From Aralia elata (taxonomy: Eukaryota > Streptophyta > Magnoliopsida > Apiales > Araliaceae), in contig CM068387.1 in NCBI GenBank assembly GCA_034770075.1, positions 79,795,971 through 79,859,970 on the forward strand: a DNA stretch of 64,000 nt, read 5' to 3'. Position 1 is the stretch's first letter; each line of letters starts with the position of its first letter. This document shows positions 1 through 10,790 of this stretch, in pieces. Both the position numbers and the translations under genes were made by a program. A model generated the notes under the pieces. It ran no database searches. It saw only the letters and a program-made list of their open reading frames with translations, and was not told where the DNA came from.

Positions 1-220
1 GTACGTAGTTGTCGTTGTATCATGCATATACCTATCCAAGAGTACATATTCTCATCCAAAGGAAAAAGTAAAACACGTAAACTCAGTTTTATCAATGGAG
101 ACTACTGTTCTTAGTAAACTTAAAAGTTCCCACTGGAACAGAAAAGTAATGAATCAGGCAATCTCATAATATTCTACTGTAACATACTTTCAAAAGGTTG
201 GTCTTACTTTAAGATACTTA

Positions 221-3032
221 CTATCTCTTTTGTGCATGCCACTTCTCTATGCTTCCATACCAATTCCACTGAAAACATAGGGCTGCAACACGTAATATAC
301 CAGCAGCAACCACCTCAACAAATGCCATCAGGAATGATCTCTGAGGAGATAAACCAGCAGTTGCTATGGACAGCATGAATCCTTCAAAGTTGCAGGGCAC
401 AATAAAATTCCCAGACTTTATGCCGCTTAAAGCTTTTTGGGCAACTTTATCAGGTTTCATCGTACCAGAGGAAGCTGCTATTATACTTGTAAGCTGTGGT
501 CTTCTCTTGTTTTCTGCACCAAGCACGGATATTTAAGAGAAGGTGAAATGGGAGTACCAGGAGAGAAATTTATATTTCAGAACAGGAAGAATACACATAC
601 AGATTAACCCAGAAGCATTGGTAGCAGTTCCTAGATACAAGGTTTCTAGGACAACGATTTCAACTCAAACAAATTAGGAGGGCTTCACCTTAGTGCTTTT
701 AAAAATTGTAGACTAATACGAGTCATGTACCATGATTTGCTATCAACTTATCCATCACCATCTGATTTGTATGTTCTTGCTTTAGCAGCACAGCCTAGGG
801 AGGTATATCTATGACTTCAAAGATATAAACCAAACATAGATTTGTAATTCTTCAATTTTGTAAATTGTTTTCCTTCTATCAGAAACTAGAATGCCACTAA
901 TGAAAGGATGGAGGGATAAATAAAAAGTACAATGAAAGTATACACCAAGAGATACTTTCCTAACATTTCTTAGAGAAGCTCAAAACAAAAGGCTAAATAA
1001 AGTAATAAAAACTGAAACATAAAAAGAATATTAATTTTCATGCTTCAGATTAACTAATGACATATGTACATGAACTAGATTATTACACATTAAAAACTTT
1101 TTAACTTTACATTTGTTATTTAATATAAAAATCATTCATTCTCAAGAAAGGGGGACAAAAATGCCCTTCAGATAAATGAAAAAGGTGAGAGTAGTGTCAA
1201 TAACACACAATAGAATGCCAATAAAGCTACTTCAAAAAATAATGTTAAATATTCTTTACTGCATCTAATGACACTGATAGATTCAATGACTCTTTAAAAT
1301 TTGTCGATTGAGAAAAAAGTATGCACAACCAGAATAAACTCTATCTGTTAGGATCGGCAGTGGGAACTAGTGTAGCTCTACAAAACTGCACAAAGTCATT
1401 TTACATAAATTATGCATGCAATAAATAGAGCATGATTCCTAGCCAAAGTTTACAAACCTTCCTCCAATCCAGGGGTTTCGGTGTCTGGGGGAAATATAAG
1501 TGAGACGTGAATGTCTTCTGCAATAACCTCTTGTTGCAGTGCTTCTGCCATACCCCTGAGGGCAAACTTACTGGCCGAGTACGCTGTGTAACCATAAATA
1601 CCCACCTAACAGAAAATATGGTTCCATATAACCAATAAATCAAAAGAATCTTGACAGAGTGCTAACAAACAACAGAAAGATAACATCTTAAACCTAAATA
1701 CAAATAACTTATTGGACCTGGGGCTGGGAAGAGTAAAAAAGAAGTAGCAGCTTAAAACGTTGTATTAGTCCGCATACCAAATAGGACATGCTGAAATTTG
1801 AGTTATTTTCCATTGCGCCATAATTTCCTTAGTTTTAATATAAAAGAGCATTTAGCATATAAGAATTCAGGGAACAACACTCATGAGGATCATGCACAAG
1901 GTTACTACTATGCCACGGTTGGATGGTGGTTTTTCAAACTGAACTGTCCATAGGTTACGGTTAAATGAGTAATGAGCAAAAAACATGAGACATATTGCAA
2001 TTGTTTCTTCCTTATTGGGATTTTAGTTAGGTTAAAGATACAGAATAAGGATTCGTTTTTGCACTACTGCTGCTTCCATTTTTAGATAAAGCAATGACTA
2101 CTCTACTAGTGTACTTTGTTGATTTCTCATGCATTTTGGACTTCCTATTAAATAGGAATCTTCAGATTTGTGAATGCAAAAACAACAAAGTATAGTCCTC
2201 AATACAACTTCAGGAATAATAACTATAGCTTAAATGTCAAGAATATCGAGAACAATTTTCTCAAAACGCAAGGTCCAAAACAGCTCATTTCCAATTCAAT
2301 ATTGAAGTTCCCCAAAAATAATCAGTTTACATAACAAAATCAATTATTTAATCACTATATAAAATCAATGTAAAGTTCAATTAGCATCAATAGCCCCAAC
2401 AAGAAAAGTACTGTGCAAAGAATGAAACTTTCAAAGTATTTGAGCATCACTAACATACACACAAAAAATGTATGAATGAATTGCGTATATAAAAATACCT
2501 GACCAGCCTGGGAGGAAATAATAGCAATGGAAGCCGGTCCACGACCGGACCGGTTCTTCATTCCAGGCAAAGCGGCTTTTATCAAATGAAACGTTCCAAT
2601 CACATTCACATCAATCATAAACTTAAATTCCTCCAATTCCTGAGTCTCCAGTTCTTGCGGTACAAACACACCTTGATTACACACCAACACATCGATAGGC
2701 CCGGCCTCTTCCACGGCACTCTTGACCGCGTCGTATTCACGGACGTCGGCGCTGAAAACCGCGACGTCGATTCCGGTGGAGAGCCGAATCGCCTGCTTCG
2801 CTTCTTCGAGCTTGTCACGGTTCCGCGCGAGGATCGAGACGCGGGCGCCCTCGGATGCAGCCTGGTGGGCGAGGGCCAAGCCGATGCCGCTCGATCCGCC
2901 GGTGATAAACACGTGGCGGCCCTTGATTGGGATCTTAACTGGATGAGGTCGAACTATTATAAACAGAAAAATGAGGAGAGATAAAGGGAAGAGGACGAGG
3001 AGAGAGAGTAGAACGAGGCTCAAGTCCGCCAT
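221..3032 (-). CDS. TSC10: 3-ketodihydrosphinganine (3-dehydrosphinganine) reductase, TSC10/KDSR type; 3 exons
   Basis: Exons on the minus strand: 3032-2499, 1605-1458 and 513-221, all with GT-AG borders; the joined frame gives 324 residues, close to my memory of about 327 for Arabidopsis TSC10A. It is a short-chain dehydrogenase/reductase. An N-terminal hydrophobic segment (about residues 4-27) is followed by the NADPH-binding motif TGGSSGIG (44-51), a Ser pair (173-174) and the YSASK catalytic motif (Y187, K191) at the start of exon 2. A hydrophobic C-terminal stretch (FEGFMLSIATAG onward) fits ER-membrane anchoring. The known family role is NADPH-dependent reduction of 3-ketodihydrosphingosine to dihydrosphingosine, the second step of sphingoid-base synthesis. 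I chose the ATG at 3032 because the family begins with a short MA-leader before the membrane segment; an upstream in-frame ATG at 3074 would add 14 residues. Introns are 893 and 944 bp. Confidence 0.93.
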
Positions 3033-4401
3033 TTCCAAAGCAGCTCTGCAGCTCTCTGTTAGCTTTCTAGTCAATGGCGATGCAACAACAATCGGGTAAT
3101 AAGTTTGTTAATTTTGCCCAGGAGTAAAGCGACACCGTTTCTATGTTTGTAGAATATATGGGCAGATTTGCAGTGTTAGCTTGTGTTCAACTATTGGGCC
3201 AAGTATATCTGCCTTCGTTGTCTGATTTATTTAGTAAATGTTTTGAAATATTGGATTTTGGGCTAATGGCAATACTTTTAGAATGGGCCTCGTAAGATGA
3301 CCTACTAAAGAGTAAAGACGAATCCAAATGTACATTTGTCTGTATTGGTCTAATGGCAATATTTTTAGAATGGGCCACAAAGATATTGTCCTTCTAAGTT
3401 TCAACCTTCCAATGAGTCCGAATCTTTTGTCCCCCGTCCCTTGCCCCATCCTCTGTACATTTCATTTTTAATTTTACGGTACTAATTTTTTCAATTGTGT
3501 TCTTTTAAGATTATTATTATTATTATTTTATAAAATTGTTCTCTTTTAACGCTTTGGTAAAAGTATTTGAGGGTTTAAGGTAATATTGACCGATAAAATA
3601 TCTGAAAATAAGACAATCATTCTAATTATTTTTATTTAGACAAATATACCCTAAGAATTTATGTTTGTAGTTTTTAATTCTATTTGAATAACAACGACAT
3701 ATTTATCTAAAATAAAATAATTCCCATATTTTCATACTTACTACTGTATTAGTAGAGGATTAATATTTTTATAAGAGAAATTAATATTTCACATGAATAA
3801 TAATTAAAATTTATTTTTATATAAATAAAATTTTATAAAAATAAATCATATATTTTTATCTTCTTGTAAAAATAGTAATTTTCTATTAATATCATCGTCC
3901 AACGTAATGCTAACACGATTCCATATACCCCATTTTGATCTTCCGTCTCAAAAGAAGTCAAGAATATTCCACCGTCACATTACTCCAACAGTACTGAGTG
4001 GACAGTGTTACATGAGGATACAGGTTGTCCTGACCGAAGGTGTACCTTGTTATTGGTTTAAATTTTTTAATTATTAATTTTTCCCTAATTATTATTGGAG
4101 TATATATTTTCAGTTCAAACGTAGGAATGTTGCATCCTATGCTTTGGTCATTAAATCAGAAATATTGGGTCTTCTGCTTGAGCCTAGTGGCCCTCAGTAC
4201 CTCTTCCCTTGCCCAAGTGAGTGTCTAATAATATTGAAAATAAAAGAGTGGGTAGCCAAATGGTTCCTTTTTTTCTTCTTCCTATTTAAATAATTGATCA
4301 TTGAGTAATGTATTATGTACATGAAGATGAACACCTTCGAGTGCGAAGTACTTAGGCCATGTTTGTTTGCAAGGATTATAATTCGAGTGGGGAAGTACTT
4401 A

Positions 4402-4733
4402 GGCCATGTGTTGTTTGCAAGGATTATAATCCCGGGATTATAATCCCATGAATTATAATTCCAAGACTATTAATCTTAAGATTAAATAGTCCTAATCACA
4501 TGTTTGTTTTTCATGGGATTATTCATGGGATAACTTAAAATAATCTCATGTTATGTTTTAATCCTTCATGATGGGATTATAATACTTAGCTAGACATGGT
4601 ATTAAATAATCCCTCATCTTAAGCTATTTTATAATCCTTGGACTAATAGTCCCAAGCTCAAATTTAAAAACAAACAAAACACTTGAGATTAATAGTCCTA
4701 TCCCAAGTGTAATCCTTGCAAACAAATATAGCC
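4402..4733. mobile_element. Tourist/PIF-Harbinger-like MITE
   Basis: A 332-bp non-coding element. Its ends are inverted: GGCCATGTGTTGTTTGCAAG on the left and CTTGCAAACAAATATAGCC on the right. The flanks are TTA and CTA, consistent with the 3-bp TWA target typical of PIF/Harbinger MITEs with one base mutated. The interior is rich in GGGATTATAATCC-type palindromes. The left terminus is duplicated 47 bp upstream (from 4355), so a second, partial end precedes the element. Confidence 0.7.
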
Positions 4734-5930
4734 CTAGATTATTATGAGATCCAAAATTCTTGACTCTTCTTTTTTTTTATCCCTAAAGAAAATCTAACCA
4801 AATATTCCCATTACAATTGGTTTGTCCAATTTTGGCCTTTATCATGTCGGTTGAGCCAGATTTTAATTGATCATGAAATTTGGTTTGCCTAACTAAAAAT
4901 GGTAGCACAAAGACTTTTGAGAATATGAGGGCATCTAAATGCTGTAGAATCCAACTGGATTCATTTGACTTTTCAGTACCAACTAGAGTTAGATTTATAT
5001 TCGTATCCAGTTGGGTTCACAAGAGTTTTGTATTGATGCAATGTTTATGTGACAGATCCCTACATTTAATTTAGTCAGATTGAGAATTCCCCAACTATGT
5101 TGTTAGGCATGGTACCACTAACAAAAAAATGTTTATGTTGAATCTGGTTTTCAAACAGTTTATTTGGAAACTCTGTATGAATGAGTTATATTAATATACT
5201 GTATGAATGAGTTATATTAGTTTAATAGAGAATTATAATTGTGTAACTAATAATACTTGCATAATAAAAATTTATCTGAAATACAACTCTTTGAGATACG
5301 AATGTAACTCATTTTTAACCGTTCGGAGTGTCACATATATACTTTTTAAAGCCAAAAGCAAGAGAGGTACCCCTAAGACTTAATGTGTAATAGTAGAAAG
5401 TGCGTATTGTTTAAGAAGTATGTTGACCTCCTTAATCTATAATAATAGAGCTTTTTCATACTCTTTTTCCCTTTAGGCTGGCTTCCAATTTTCCTTGGTT
5501 TCTCTTATTTCCACGTTAACTTGAGAAGTTTTTCTTCCCCCGCCAACTGGAGATCATACTGGTCAAAAAGTTCCTCACATGAAGACGGTTCAATCTTCAC
5601 CTAGAAGTATGTATCAACTACTATTAGTGAATAGATTGTGTGCACCCATGATTTGACCACTGTTTTTATGTATCAACTGCATTGCATCCGTATAGATTCC
5701 CGTTATGTATTGTAAATTTTTTTGTCGAATTACGATTATAATATATATTAATACATGACATTGAATAACTTTATAAAGTTGTCCCACTATATTAAATATA
5801 TCGTTAAAATATTAGGAGTACTAATTATAATGATTCACACAACTCACAAAAGAAAAAACAACATATAAAATCACAAAATATATTATTTTCTAATATTTTA
5901 CGCACCAATTATTTAATTATTGAACACCTA

Positions 5931-6536
5931 GGCCATGTTTATTTACAAAAAATATACTTGAGATTGGACTATTTATCCTAATTTAACACTACTTTAGACT
6001 ATTTTATTCAATGATGAGAGATTAATAGTCTTTTAAATAGTCTTGTGGAGTATTTTTTTGTCATTCCTAAGCCTACGTTTAGATTGAAGGAATTGAATGA
6101 GTGAAGAAATGAAGTAGAGGAGAGAATGAAATAGAGAGTTTAATGATTCATTCTATTTTGGCTTGAATGAGTCATTTTATACCCTCTCTCAAAGAATAAA
6201 ATTCATAAATTTGAGAGAAATGAGAATAGTTCATTCTATTTCAATAGAGCAACCAAATACAATTTTTTTCATTCCATAAGAACTAGTCATTTCATTCGCA
6301 TTCTCATTACTCCAATCCAAACGTAACATAAGACTATTTATAAGAGATTATATAATCTCATGATGAATGTGAGATTAATAGTCCCCTATTTTAAGTTATC
6401 AAATCGTTTTATGAAACTAATAATCTCACATTAAGAACTAATAGCCCCTTATAAAATAATTAAATAATCTAAAATAATGTTAAATTAAAATAAATAATTT
6501 AATCTTAAAATATATTTTTTATAAATAAACATGGCC
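5931..6536. mobile_element. Tourist-like MITE interrupted by a second MITE
   Basis: The outer ends are GGCCATGTTTATTTA and TAAATAAACATGGCC, inverted and nearly perfect, with CTA and TTA flanks. The element resembles the copy at 4402-4733 in its GGCCATGTTT ends and in internal AATAGTC motifs. It is 606 bp long only because an unrelated 258-bp element (6071-6328) is inserted inside it; without that it would be about 345 bp. Confidence 0.75.
6071..6328. mobile_element. Harbinger-like MITE nested in the Tourist-like element
   Basis: The ends are GCCTACGTTTAGATTG and CAATCCAAACGTAACA, bordered on both sides by TAA, a 3-bp target duplication. The same family is present at 22676-22879 with TGTTACGTTTAGATTG ends and the same TAA duplication. 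No coding capacity. Confidence 0.78.
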
Positions 6537-7085
6537 TTAAAGAGTAGTGACACCGGATTTCACCGTCATTTAAAACAAAATACCATGTATATTTAGCAAC
6601 TATCGCACCAGTCCCACTTATGTGCAACCTCCGCTTGCATGTGGGGACAGCAAAAGGAAAATGGAGAAATCTTTTTCACATTGTCCCACTTTTCATTGGA
6701 CATAATTCATTGACCAAATACTGTTGTTTTTGCCGGTTGCAAATTAATGTAGACAAAATCAGATAAAAGTTAAATTAAAAGTTGGCAACGCAGTAAATTT
6801 CTCAATAAATGAAATAATTAATTAATTTATAGCAGTAGAAGAGTAAATGACAAGTTGAAGAACATTAATCAAGCAATCCTATTACATGAGGGAGAGAGGC
6901 TTCAACCTTGGGTAAAAAAACCTCCCATAAAAAGATGACTACTACTATTTCTGAATTAAGTTGGTATTGATCTACATGACCACCATACATATCTCATACA
7001 ATCCTTAATTGTAGAAAATTATTTGGTTACACTCACACACTTGTTCAGCATATATAAATATATATTGCATTATATCTACCTATAC

Positions 7086-7582
7086 TCAAGTTCTTTTATG
7101 GTTAAAAGATGTGTAACTATTGGAAGGCAAATGGTTATGAGGAACCCCTTTTGAGTTATCAGGCTGCAGCTTCTGATGAAACTTGGTGTTTGATGAAGAA
7201 GTAGTACTAAATCTCCCTTGCTTGCTCTTTTTTCTTGGTTGAGTTGAACGAGGTATAAAAACTCCAGTCCCTTTGCTTTGATCTCTTCTACTAGTTTGCT
7301 CGCAGAACACTTGTGACTGTGTGGATGGATGAATTACTCGAGAAAATACCTAACAAAAAATTAAAATTCAATTTAGCTAAATGCTTCAGGGGAACACGAA
7401 AAAAAAAGAAAAAAAAAGGAGAGTTCAAATTAGTATAACAAAGTGACGGGATAAACCTGAAAAGAAGCCGAAGGCCGGACGGGGAGATCGTCGTCGTCGT
7501 CCATGATAAGAAGAGAGATTTGTTTGCTTAAATCTGCAAAGAAGACATCATCTTGATCTATTACTTCCATGGCAACTTCCAT
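7086..7582 (-). CDS. Uncharacterised small plant protein, 2 exons, 129 aa
   Basis: Exon 1 runs 7582-7457 and exon 2 runs 7349-7086 (TGA); the 107-bp intron has GT-AG borders in phase 0. The protein begins MEVAMEVIDQDDVFFADLS, followed by KQISLLIMDDDDD, an acidic run at residues 28-32. The second exon holds VFSRVIHPSTQ and a basic Ser/Thr-rich part with KGTGVFIPRS and PRKKSKQG. There is no signal peptide or membrane segment. I recall Arabidopsis At5g19190 and At3g06070, proteins of unknown function, having the same DLSKQISLLIMDD and KGTGVFIPR blocks and sitting beside TSC10 genes, as this locus does. I infer an orthologue with no assigned function. The acidic-then-basic layout could suit a nuclear or regulatory protein, but nothing proves that. 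A second in-frame ATG lies four codons in. Confidence 0.8.
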
Positions 7583-9974
7583 ATAGACAACAAAGGAAAA
7601 AAGAGAGCTTCTTTAGTCTCTTTCTAAATTTGTCTAGCTTATTTTTCTATAGCTAGCTAGAAATAGAAGTGATGGAATGGGGGGGTTAAATAAAGAATGA
7701 ATTATAAGGGAAAGAAAAGGCAGGACATGTGTGGTGGTAGGGACAAGAAGGGGTCAGTTGGACAATCTGTCTTAAAGTCCCTACAACCCCACAGGACAAG
7801 AGGAGGATGATTTTATCCAGTTGAGAAAAGAGATGAGGAGCAACAGCCCACTCCCAGATATCATCTCATCCAAGATAGATTTATATCTTCATCATATTAT
7901 TGGGTGTCAATGCATGTGTGAGCACTCTCTCTCTCCTCTCTCTCTCTCTCTCAATCTCTCTCAACCACTCAATGATTCATAAATTTTCAGACACTAATAA
8001 TATTGGCAATATTTGTGGGAGATCTAAGCTCATTGCACTAGTTGGTTGGTTGATCATGGTTGAGTCTATTGAACATTAGTTAGTCAATATCAAGTCACTT
8101 TTTTGTGGGGACCAACCCAAGGTTTAAGCTGTTTCATCTTTTCCTAAAGAATGAATTTGAATTTTATTCATTCTTCAACATAAAATCTGCAAAGAAGACA
8201 TCATCTTGGAATAGGAAAAAATAAGCTCCTGCTTCAGATGAGAAAAGGGATGAATTTGAATTTTATTTCTACCTTGTCGCATGAGAAAAGGGAAATATAT
8301 ACTATTATCATGTGATAAAAGAGATATGACATGCTGATACTATAATCTCTTCTATTAATATTAGTTCTATAAATATGTAACTCAAAACTTTTTGAAAAGT
8401 CATTATATACTATTACTTGTTTGCTGTTAATTCTACATTTTCTCTCACCAGATCTGCTAAGTATACAGATACAAGTGAAGGGTAATTGAGAGTCATATTC
8501 CAACTCAACACAACCTTAAAGTATCTAATACTCCTTTCTTTCTTCTTAATTATTTTTAACATCATAAGGATTGTTTATACATAGACTTATTATCTCGATA
8601 ATTTCCTTTACAATATTAGTATTAGGCCTTATAGTTTGTTATTAGAATAAGAATACTCAAAAGGTTAAATAGGTGAATCATTTTTGGGCTGAGGGAATTT
8701 AAACTCGGAGTTGAACCAAAATTAAAACAAGAGTAGCCAAAAAGTAAAGAAAAGATTGGTCCAACCTTCCATTGTTCAGCTTGATTTTCCATAGGGTATC
8801 ATCCTGGTGGAGACCTCAGGGATTCTGGAGAACTGTAAAACTCAACTGAAGACATTGCCATGGTCAACTGTAAAACTTACAAATAATAAACACTGCTCTT
8901 CCAAATGGAGATCAATTGGATAGAAAGGGGATATCAAGCCAGTAACTTTTAGAGTGGGAATGGTTGGTGTGAAGGAAAGTTGGTTATAAGGTTGTAGGAT
9001 AAGTAGGCTTTTATGTACTGAGCACATGCTAAAGTGTACTCAAATCTACAAAAAAGTCGGGGGAATTCTTTGTTATATATGCTTTTGATGGTGCATGAAA
9101 ATCTAAACTGATGGTGAATTTTCCTGCTCCCTGTTCTCTTCCTTCTTTCCCACTCTTCGCTCAATCTTTCTTATCCTTTGATGCCTATACTCCCCTCTCC
9201 AACTCTAAATCTCAAATCTATTTCAGTTACCCATCTAAGGTAATTCGAATCAGGATCACCATTTAATCCTAACACATGCAACAGTCCATTATGTAACACC
9301 TCAGTCTCACATCGAAAGATATGGGAAAAATTTGTCTGTGTATAAAAAATTAAGTTACTACCAATAGTACTTTCAGTCATAACCTTTTGAGTGAGCCTGT
9401 GGTGGGCGATGACTCAAGAAGATACTATTGAGCTAGTAGTTTAAGGCTTTATTTTAGTGGATTTGATTCGATTTAGTCCGAACTCAGAATTTGACCCGGG
9501 TTGTTTCACATTACCTACGTACATATTTTACATAGCAAAAAAGGGGGGATAAGCAATTACTTTATCACTGTTATATCAGAAAACAATACCAGATTACTTT
9601 CAAAATTGATAACTCCCACACAGGCACACAGCTCTGCTTGTTAACTGCTACAGCACTATAATGCAGCACACAAAAATGCCAAAAGAATCGCCGAAAGATA
9701 AAACACACACAAACTTTAGAAACAGAAAAAGAAAGGAAAAGCAAAGAAATACATAATATAACTAACAATCGAAAACTAAACATCCAAAACAAGATGTGTT
9801 GAATATCATCATATCATTAATCCACTTTCGTAACACTAATCCATCAATTACTAAAGTAAAACAACATACTCATATCAAAACATAACGAACCAACAAAAAG
9901 AAAGAAATGTTAACATAGTAACCACTCGGAACCATTTGCAAAACCCATTTTTTTCTGTGTCCTGTCTCTCCCCC
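7583..9974. other. Intergenic region upstream of the small unknown gene
   Basis: It holds the promoter of the 129-aa gene, a CT-rich microsatellite at about 7924-7955, a 26-bp copy of that gene's own exon 1 (8183-8208) and a 217-bp solo LTR (9292-9508). I recognise no further gene. The open frames at 8234-9380 show no family motif. Confidence 0.6.
9292..9508. mobile_element. Small solo LTR (TRIM-like)
   Basis: A 217-bp unit begins TGTAACACCTCAGTC and ends GGGTTGTTTCA, the TG...CA termini of an LTR. It is flanked by a perfect 5-bp duplication CATTA (9287-9291 and 9509-9513). Inside are TCACATCGAAAGATATGGG and a TATA-like GTGTATAAAAAA, a layout I recall from short plant LTRs. There is no second LTR and no internal coding domain, so this is a solo LTR left by recombination. 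Confidence 0.8.
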
Positions 9975-10391
9975 TTAACGGTAGGATTTCTGGAACCTGG
10001 CACGAGCACCACGCCCACCAAACTTCTTGGGCTCGCACCGCCTGGGATCAACAACAAGCAGAGTCCTATCGTACCCAACCAGAATATCCTTAATTTCCTT
10101 CTTGGACTGCTCGTCCACATATTTCTGGTAGAAGGCGACTAGGGCTTTGGAGATGGACTGGCGGATGGCGTAGATTTGGGAGGTGTGTCCTCCGCCTTTC
10201 ACTTGGATTCTCATGTCCGCGCGGGCGAAACTGTGGCGGCCTAGTAGCAGGATGGGCTCGAAGGCCTTGTAGCGGAGGATTTCGGGCTGAATTAGCTCAA
10301 TGGGGACGTCGTTAATCTTAATGAGGCTGCGCCAGCGCTTGCAGCGAGTTACGGCTACTGCCGTTTTCTTCCTCCCGAAGCATTGTACCTG
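9975..10391 (-). pseudogene. RPS16: 40S ribosomal protein uS9 (RPS16), 5'-truncated copy
   Basis: The minus-strand frame from 10388 to the stop at 9975 encodes VQCFGRKKTAVAVT through the C-terminus FGGRGARARFQKSYR, the plant uS9 family almost from end to end. The C-terminal 79 residues are well conserved. uS9 lines the small-subunit P site through its C-terminal Arg, which is present. The normal start and first eight or so residues are missing: upstream of VQC the frame reads RPQ and more, then reaches a stop at 10419-10421 with no ATG. Several normally constant positions are changed, for example KRWRSLIKIND where the family has a Gly-rich KRGRGLIKING-like stretch, and LVGYDR for LVRYDR. There are no introns or internal stops. 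CAG just before GTACAATGC could be a splice acceptor from an unseen first exon, so a live gene is not excluded. I favour a 5'-truncated duplicate or retrocopy. Confidence 0.75.
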
Positions 10392-10649
10392 AGGCCGTAA
10401 ACGTTTCGGGTCGCTCGACTAGATTCGAACCTCTTTAAATTATTTATATTTCGTTCTAACTCAAAATATAAATAATTTTAAAATTTAATAAATTATTCAA
10501 ATTTTTTTAAATTATAATTTTTTATTATAATTCAATCATATTCGTTCAAAAATTTTAACTCTTCAAGCGAATTTTAATCAAATTTTATTTCATTCTGAAT
10601 AAATTTTGTAAACCAAATTTACAACTTAATACTCAGCTCAATTTATTTA

Positions 10650-10790
10650 GGAAACTGATATTTCCACATAACATTTTGATATTTCCACACGTATGACCCA
10701 CATATTAGCTGACGTGTCAAATTTTTATTGACTAATATGTGGGCCATATGTGTGAAAATATCAAAATGTTATGTGGAAATATCAATTTCC
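10650..10790. mobile_element. Palindromic MITE with 8-bp target duplication (hAT-like)
   Basis: A 141-bp element whose halves are inverted copies: GGAAACTGATATTTCCACAT on the left, ATGTGGAAATATCAATTTCC on the right. It is flanked by a perfect 8-bp duplication TTTATTTA (10642-10649 and 10791-10798). The duplication length points to the hAT superfamily, although the ends are not the usual CAGGG type. It lies 260 bp upstream of the truncated uS9 frame. Confidence 0.8.

Larger units (their letters stand above)
3033..7085. other. Intergenic region upstream of the TSC10 gene, with Tourist-like MITEs
   Basis: I see no coding region here. The first 450 bp, the presumed TSC10 promoter, contain several TGGGCC boxes, two of them inside an 85-bp-spaced repeated segment. 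The rest is AT-rich and carries two Tourist-like elements (4402-4733 and 5931-6536) plus a 26-bp tandem duplication at about 5173-5222 (unit beginning TGTATGAATGAGTTATATTA). Short open frames at 4040-4228 and 4880-5074 have no recognisable similarity or codon pattern. Confidence 0.6.

Noticed and set aside
2586..2984. Plus-strand open frame of 132 aa opposite TSC10 exon 1
   Set aside because: It is the antisense shadow of the GC-richer first exon and has no family resemblance.
7924..7955. CT-rich run considered as a promoter core element
   Set aside because: It lies about 340 bp above the start of the small gene and similar runs occur at several loci; no specific role can be supported.
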